Of a stretch of 9,697 nucleotides of DNA, positions 6,746-9,697 are shown one piece after another. The DNA comes from an uncultured Eggerthellaceae bacterium. GTDB taxonomy: Bacteria; Actinomycetota; Coriobacteriia; Coriobacteriales; Eggerthellaceae. A program made the position numbers and the translations under genes. The notes under the pieces were generated by a model. It searched no databases and had not been told where the DNA came from. It was given only the letters and a program-made list of their open reading frames with translations. The stretch spans positions 1 to 9,697 of the forward strand of contig CAQLOA010000042.1 of assembly GCA_948829205.1 (NCBI GenBank), in the 5' to 3' direction. Each line of letters opens with the position of its first letter. Positions within the stretch are counted from its first letter, which is position 1.

Positions 6746-8056
6746 AACGCAGACGGTTTCGACGTGGTAGGTCTGAGGGAACATGTCCACAGGCCGAACG
6801 AGCACGGGGGCGTAGCCCTCCCCGCCGAACCTGGCGACGTCGCGGGCCAGCGTCTGAGGGTCGCAGCTCACGTACACGAGGACCTCGGGGCCTGCGGCGG
6901 CGGCCTGCGCGACCACGTCGGCATGCAGCCCGGCACGCGGCGGGTCGACCACGACGGCGTCGAGCGGGCCAAGGTCGGGGAGCACCCGGCGCACGTCGTC
7001 GCAAACGATCTCGGCGTCTGCGCCGTTCGCCTCGACGTTCGCGCGGAAGTCGCGCGAGGACGAACCTTCCAGCTCGACCGCCACGACGTCGGCCCCCTTC
7101 TCCGCCAAGGCAAGCGAGAACATTCCCACCCCGGAGAAGAGGTCGGCAACCTGCATCCCGGGCTTCGGGGCCGCCGCCTTCAAGGCGCATTCGACAAGGA
7201 GCTCGGCCTGAGGCGTGTTCACCTGGAAGAAGGAAGGGGCGCTGACCGCGAAATCCAGCCCGCACGCACGCTCGCGCCAGAAGCCGTCGCCGTCCAGCAC
7301 CTCGAGCCGCTTCACCTTCCGCGCGGAGCCCGCGTCGGCGATCACGCGGACGACCGACGTGGCGCCCACGGCATCGCGCAGCACCTTGGCTGCGAAGTTG
7401 CGCGGAAACGAGCTGGGCGGGGTCCAGAGCGCCACCTCGACGCTTCCCGTGCGTTCGCTGGCCCTGATCCCAACGCGGTAGATCCCAAGGTCGTCCGATC
7501 CTGCCAGGTAGCGAAGGGCGCCCGTCAGCGACTTGGGGGCCTTTCCAAGAAGGCGGTTTCCCAGACGGCATTCCTTGGCTGCCACGACGTTCTCGGCGCC
7601 AGGCTCGTGGAAGCCCAGGGAAAGCCGTCCCTGCGCGTCGGGGACGGCGGCCAGTTCCAGCTTGTTGCGGTAGCCCCACTGCCGCTCGCACGGGGCGATG
7701 GGGCGAAGTATCTCGTCTATGCGGTCGGCATCGAGGTGCGCCGTGCGCGCGAGCGCGCTGGCCACGTTGTCGCGCTTCGCAGCAAGCTGGGCCTCGTAGG
7801 AAAGCTGGGCCCACGGGGCGACGGCGGACAGCGCCGCGTCGGCGGCCATCGAGTCCCAGCCTCTGGCACGCAGCGGGGACGGCTGCACGACCTTTTCGGC
7901 TGTACCCCTCGCGAAGGAGGGCCTCTCCTCGGTCACGCGCACCTCGACGACGTCGCCTGCGACGGCGGCGCGCACGAAGACGGTCTTGCCAGACGCCAGG
8001 CGCCCGACGGCTTCGGGCCCGTAGCTCATTCTTTCGATGGAGATGGTTTCGGTCAT
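6731..8056 (-). CDS. RlmD/TrmA-family 23S rRNA (uracil-5-)-methyltransferase, Fe-S cysteines lost
   Basis: SAM-dependent C5-methylation of a uridine in RNA. From the ATG at 8056 it has 441 residues. An N-terminal TRAM domain (about 3-58) is followed by the central domain and a C-terminal Rossmann methyltransferase. Catalytic parts are intact: FFQVN (276-280), SAM motif DLFSGVGMFS (305-314), DPPRAG (371-376), the nucleophile Cys398 in VSCDP, and the base Glu433 in HVE. The 4Fe-4S site of RlmD-type enzymes is not: where CGGC is expected before PWAQLSYEAQL the protein has SAVA (77-80), the first ligand position is Ala71, and only the fourth cysteine (Cys163, KEC) remains. No good ribosome binding site precedes 8056, and the start is about 11 bases after a -10-like TAGAAT, so the mRNA may have almost no leader. 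The target uridine cannot be told. Confidence 0.9.
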   Translation of the reverse strand: MTETISIERMSYGPEAVGRLASGKTVFVRAAVAGDVVEVRVTEERPSFARGTAEKVVQPSPLRARGWDSMAADAALSAVAPWAQLSYEAQLAAKRDNVASALARTAHLDADRIDEILRPIAPCERQWGYRNKLELAAVPDAQGRLSLGFHEPGAENVVAAKECRLGNRLLGKAPKSLTGALRYLAGSDDLGIYRVGIRASERTGSVEVALWTPPSSFPRNFAAKVLRDAVGATSVVRVIADAGSARKVKRLEVLDGDGFWRERACGLDFAVSAPSFFQVNTPQAELLVECALKAAAPKPGMQVADLFSGVGMFSLALAEKGADVVAVELEGSSSRDFRANVEANGADAEIVCDDVRRVLPDLGPLDAVVVDPPRAGLHADVVAQAAAAGPEVLVYVSCDPQTLARDVARFGGEGYAPVLVRPVDMFPQTYHVETVCVLARV

Positions 8057-8067
8057 CGAGGACAGCC

Positions 8068-8075
8068 ATTCTATA
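8068..8075 (-). promoter_or_regulatory. Candidate -10 box of the methyltransferase gene
   Basis: TATAGAAT on the minus strand (containing TAGAAT) ends 11 bases before the ATG at 8056. Transcription would begin within a few bases of the start codon, implying a very short leader. No -35 match is present; an inverted repeat is centred near that position instead. Confidence 0.4.
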
Positions 8076-8079
8076 CGGG

Positions 8080-8114
8080 TTGCACGAAAGCCCATCTCGG
8101 TTCGTCTCGTGCAA
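8080..8114. repeat. Inverted repeat upstream of the methyltransferase gene
   Basis: TTGCACGA (8080-8087) and TCGTGCAA (8107-8114) are perfect 8-bp arms 19 bases apart; one wobble and one further pair extend the RNA stem to ten. The centre (about 8097) coincides with the -35 position relative to the TAGAAT box. It could be a protein-binding site, or a hairpin in a transcript running through from tRNA-Glu. It has no following T run, so it is not a standard terminator. Confidence 0.45.
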
Positions 8115-8176
8115 GGCCCGGCCGAGCGTGCTTGGCTGCGCGAGGGATGTGGGCTTGGGAAGCGAAATGGATCAAA

Positions 8177-8251
8177 TGGTGCCCCCAACGGGAATCGAAC
8201 CCGTATTTCAGCCTTGAAAGGGCCGCGTCCTAACCGTTAGACTATGGGGAC
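8177..8251 (-). tRNA. tRNA-Glu (anticodon TTC)
   Basis: A full cloverleaf of 75 bases with encoded CCA. The acceptor arms GTCCCCA and TGGGGGC pair with one G-U; the anticodon arm is CGGCC-CTTTCAA-GGCTG with anticodon TTC, and the T arm contains GGTTCGATTCC. Discriminator base is A. It lies 120 bases upstream of the methyltransferase gene on the same strand and has a good promoter immediately upstream. Confidence 0.97.
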
Positions 8252-8273
8252 TCTTGACCAAGCTAGCCCACAC

Positions 8274-8302
8274 ATTATGCCAAAGGTATAATTAGGTTGC
8301 AA
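8274..8302 (-). promoter_or_regulatory. Promoter of tRNA-Glu
   Basis: On the minus strand TTGCAA (8302-8297) and CATAAT (8279-8274) are 17 bases apart; the -10 box ends 22 bases before the tRNA 5' end. This spacing suits a tRNA gene with a short 5' leader. Confidence 0.65.
8287..8292 (+). promoter_or_regulatory. Possible -10 box for tRNA-Arg
   Basis: A perfect TATAAT on the plus strand lies within the spacer of the tRNA-Glu promoter, 77 bases before tRNA-Arg. No -35 match is found 16-18 bases upstream, and the resulting leader would be long for a tRNA, so this is only a candidate. No better promoter is evident closer to the tRNA. Confidence 0.3.
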
Positions 8303-8369
8303 GGGTCAAAGCGCCCTTCGGCCAAGACGCGCGTTGCTGCCGTCCATCGCCTAAAACGGCCGTCGTTGC

Positions 8370-8445
8370 GCCCTCGTAGCTCAGTGGATAGAGCACCTGC
8401 CTCCGGAGCAGGGTGCCGCAGGTTCGAATCCTGTCGAGGGCGCCA
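8370..8445 (+). tRNA. tRNA-Arg (anticodon CCG)
   Basis: A 76-base cloverleaf with encoded CCA. Acceptor arms GCCCTCG and CGAGGGC pair perfectly; D arm GCTC/GAGC, anticodon arm CCTGC-CTCCGGA-GCAGG with anticodon CCG, T arm GCAGG/CCTGT with loop TTCGAAT (one wobble pair), discriminator G. It is the only plus-strand gene in the window. Six T follow almost directly after the CCA. Confidence 0.97.
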
Positions 8446-8452
8446 GTTTTTT

Positions 8453-8478
8453 ATACTTCGTCCTGCCGGACGAAGTAT
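8453..8478. repeat. Perfect 11-bp hairpin directly downstream of tRNA-Arg
   Basis: ATACTTCGTCC (8453-8463), loop TGCC, GGACGAAGTAT (8468-8478). The stem is perfect and strong. On the plus strand the T6 run (8447-8452) comes before the hairpin rather than after it, so it does not have standard terminator order in either direction. It may protect or process the tRNA 3' trailer, or stop transcription arriving from the minus-strand gene; both are inference. Confidence 0.6.
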
Positions 8479-8533
8479 TGTCAGACGCTGCGCGACGCCC
8501 CAGCGGTTCCACTTCGCCCTCCAAGCCCCCGTC

Positions 8534-8549
8534 GTGTACCGAAGTACAC
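8534..8549 (-). repeat. UUCG-tetraloop hairpin downstream of the membrane-protein gene
   Basis: On the minus strand GTGTAC-TTCG-GTACAC forms a perfect 6-bp stem closed by C-G around a UUCG loop, an exceptionally stable RNA tetraloop. It lies about 114 bases beyond the stop codon of the gene at 8663 and would be in that gene's 3' transcript. No T run follows. A 3'-end stabiliser or a factor-dependent termination element is plausible. Confidence 0.5.
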
Positions 8550-8662
8550 TTCCTCGGCCTTTCGCGCGAATTGAAACCACCGTAGGCGTCGCTCGCTCAC
8601 TTTCCAACTATGCATATTTTGATTTCATATTGGCGTGGTCCGATGCCGTCGCATCCGTCGTT

Positions 8663-9481
8663 CTACGCGTAACAGACGACGCAGATGACGGCGAACAGCG
8701 CCAGCACGCAGACGAACACGCGGTTGGCGGCCCTCTCGCCTATCAGCTTCATGAACTTCTGGCAGAACGGGAACGCCAGCCACACGTATGCCAAGGCCAC
8801 AAGCCCAAGGAAGAAGTCGTTCACCAGCCACGCCTGGTCAAGTATGTTCAGCGGCAGCACCGAGTTGTCCCAGAAGGGGTACTCGCCGAACTCGTCGGGC
8901 TGGTTGATGATCAGCCCTATGATGCATTCGAGCGCCGCGCACAGCACGACCGCGGTCACCAGGAACCTGAGCGCTGCGCCCCACATGGTCTTGCATTGCC
9001 CGACGATCTTGACCTTCAGCGGCAGCAGCAGAAGCGTTACGGCCGCCGCGCCTATCCCGTACACCCAGTAGGGCACGTACAGCGGGTCGGTCCAGATGGC
9101 GTAGTCGGCTTCCACTATGCCGAACAGCCCGTGCATCGAAAGGCAGTAGGGCACCTCCAGCCAATGGCCGACCACGCTGAAGATGAAGAAGTACATGACG
9201 ATGCCGCGCCAGAAGAACCACGTGCGCGGCTCGAAGAACCTGGTCTCGTCGGCCCTGGTCAGCCCCAACTGCTTGAGATGCGCCCAGGCCATGGACATCG
9301 TTCCCGCAAAGCCTGCGGACGTTCCCTGCCGCTTTCCCTTGCGGCGCACGTTGCCCGGGATGTGGGCGACGTGCCTCTTGGGAATGGCTATGGTGCCGTT
9401 CTTGGAGGTTTTCGGCTTTCCCATCCTGAACGTGTCCGCGGTCGGGATGAGTACTCTGCGTACCGTTGCGCTCTTGCTCAC
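8663..9481 (-). CDS. Multi-pass membrane protein, putative ABC-transporter type IV (CmpB-like) family
   Basis: A 272-residue protein. Residues 1-85 are hydrophilic and basic (RRKGKRQ near 46-52). About five membrane helices follow: roughly 90-112, 138-160, 168-193, 220-240 and 253-271. The pattern FFIFSVVGHWLEV (98-110) with Glu109, the LECIIG block with Glu185, and WDNSVLPLNI (204-213) resemble the CmpB-type 'putative ABC-transporter type IV' family, whose transport role is unproven. The long basic N-terminus is more than I would expect for that family. The GTG at 9481 is chosen because AGAGAGG precedes it; an ATG at codon 20 is an alternative with a weak ribosome site. It stands alone, convergent to tRNA-Arg. 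Confidence 0.75.
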   Translation of the reverse strand: MSKSATVRRVLIPTADTFRMGKPKTSKNGTIAIPKRHVAHIPGNVRRKGKRQGTSAGFAGTMSMAWAHLKQLGLTRADETRFFEPRTWFFWRGIVMYFFIFSVVGHWLEVPYCLSMHGLFGIVEADYAIWTDPLYVPYWVYGIGAAAVTLLLLPLKVKIVGQCKTMWGAALRFLVTAVVLCAALECIIGLIINQPDEFGEYPFWDNSVLPLNILDQAWLVNDFFLGLVALAYVWLAFPFCQKFMKLIGERAANRVFVCVLALFAVICVVCYA

Positions 9482-9697
9482 TGAAGCCTCTCTTATGCAT
9501 GATGTCGGTGGATTTCAAGCGCAGTATACAGAGCGTTTGAGTGCAGTTTGTGAACGGCGCCACTGCTGGGGAAAACTTCAACGAATCTTCGAAACTCCAG
9601 CCAGCTAAAGCGGTTCAACCCATGGCTCGCGTCGGCGTCGCAGGGGTGGATGCGAGGTAAGCCAAAGGAGCCGAGACTGCAAGGCCTGGCAAAATGA
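9482..9697. other. Upstream spacer to the right window edge
   Basis: These 216 bases contain the ribosome site and candidate promoter of the membrane-protein gene and a loose hairpin (GCTGGGG 9565-9571 with CTCCAGC 9595-9601). Minus-strand frames entering from the right edge stop at about 9612 or 9604, or stay open to 9493, but none has a recognisable peptide, so I cannot say whether a gene ends here. The last four plus-strand bases (ATGA) could be a start codon of a gene beyond the window, which cannot be tested. Confidence 0.4.
9523..9528 (-). promoter_or_regulatory. Candidate -10 box of the membrane-protein gene
   Basis: TATACT on the minus strand, five of six matches to the consensus, lies 41 bases before the GTG at 9481. 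The hexamer 17 bases upstream (ACAAAC) is a poor -35, and TTCACA lies 20 bases away. Confidence 0.35.

Larger units (their letters stand above)
8446..8662. other. Spacer between convergent tRNA-Arg and membrane-protein gene
   Basis: This 217-base spacer holds no supportable gene. It contains the 11-bp hairpin at 8453-8478, the UUCG hairpin at 8534-8549, a small GATGC/GCATC repeat at 8642-8655 just past the membrane-protein stop codon, and an A/T-rich tract around 8607-8632 that stands out from the GC-rich surroundings. An open frame on the minus strand here is an antisense-tRNA artefact. Confidence 0.6.

Noticed and set aside
4700..8233. A plus-strand open frame of 1177 codons spanning the cyclophilin, TPR and methyltransferase genes.
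   Set aside because: It lies antisense to several genes with clear family motifs; long antisense frames are common in GC-rich DNA with strongly biased third positions. The translation has no family signature.
8037..8240. A plus-strand frame over tRNA-Glu whose translation contains PNGNRTRISALKGPRP.
   Set aside because: Also an antisense-tRNA artefact; the tRNA cloverleaf is complete.
8275..8607. A minus-strand frame over tRNA-Arg whose translation contains RQDSNLRHPAPEAGALS.
   Set aside because: This is the well-known false protein produced by translating the antisense strand of a tRNA gene.
8370..8662. tRNA-Arg 3' end as an integration (att) site for a mobile element.
   Set aside because: No second copy of the tRNA 3' end and no integrase, phage or plasmid gene is seen in the window.
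9493..9697. A 67-codon minus-strand frame entering from the right edge.
   Set aside because: It would run over the candidate promoter of the next gene, and its translation shows no recognisable motif or composition typical of the neighbours.

Overview
The window is GC-rich bacterial chromosome with dense protein-coding content. Every protein gene I can support lies on the minus strand; only one tRNA lies on the plus strand. The gene mix (a soluble group 3b-type [NiFe]-hydrogenase, a cyclophilin, a TPR membrane protein, a small Ndk, an RlmD/TrmA-family methyltransferase and a CmpB-like membrane protein) together with the base composition suggests an anaerobic actinobacterium, perhaps Coriobacteriia/Eggerthellaceae. 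That placement is inference; no phylogenetic marker is present.

Layout, read in the minus direction from right to left. (1) 8663-9481: five-helix membrane protein of the putative ABC-transporter type IV (CmpB) kind. (2) 8446-8662: spacer with three compact inverted repeats, then plus-strand tRNA-Arg(CCG) and minus-strand tRNA-Glu(TTC), whose presumed promoters overlap between them. (3) 6731-8056: 23S rRNA uracil-5-methyltransferase homologue with intact catalytic residues but three of the four Fe-S cysteines lost. (4) 4297-6667: cyclophilin, membrane-anchored TPR protein and nucleoside diphosphate kinase, probably one operon from a good promoter embedded in the 3' end of the methyltransferase gene. 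(5) 71-4214: four-gene hydrogenase operon in the order beta (Fe-S), gamma (FAD/NAD plus 2Fe-2S), delta (small subunit), alpha (NiFe large subunit), followed by the first 23 codons of another gene that runs off the left edge.

The hydrogenase genes make a cytoplasmic NAD(P)-linked enzyme: alpha holds the NiFe site, delta relays electrons through Fe-S clusters, beta adds two ferredoxin-like clusters and gamma carries flavin and binds the nicotinamide nucleotide. A perfect 16-bp inverted repeat overlaps the operon's likely -10 box. The beta/gamma and delta/alpha pairs overlap, but gamma and delta are 158 bp apart. That gap holds several hairpins and a possible 42-codon ORF that starts on the gamma stop codon (TAATG).

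I see no CRISPR array, insertion sequence or phage gene. The window is mostly ordinary. The most interesting points are the gamma-delta gap, the alpha subunit ending exactly on its last metal-motif histidine, the palindrome at the hydrogenase promoter, the cysteine-stripped methyltransferase, and the structured spacer beside tRNA-Arg.
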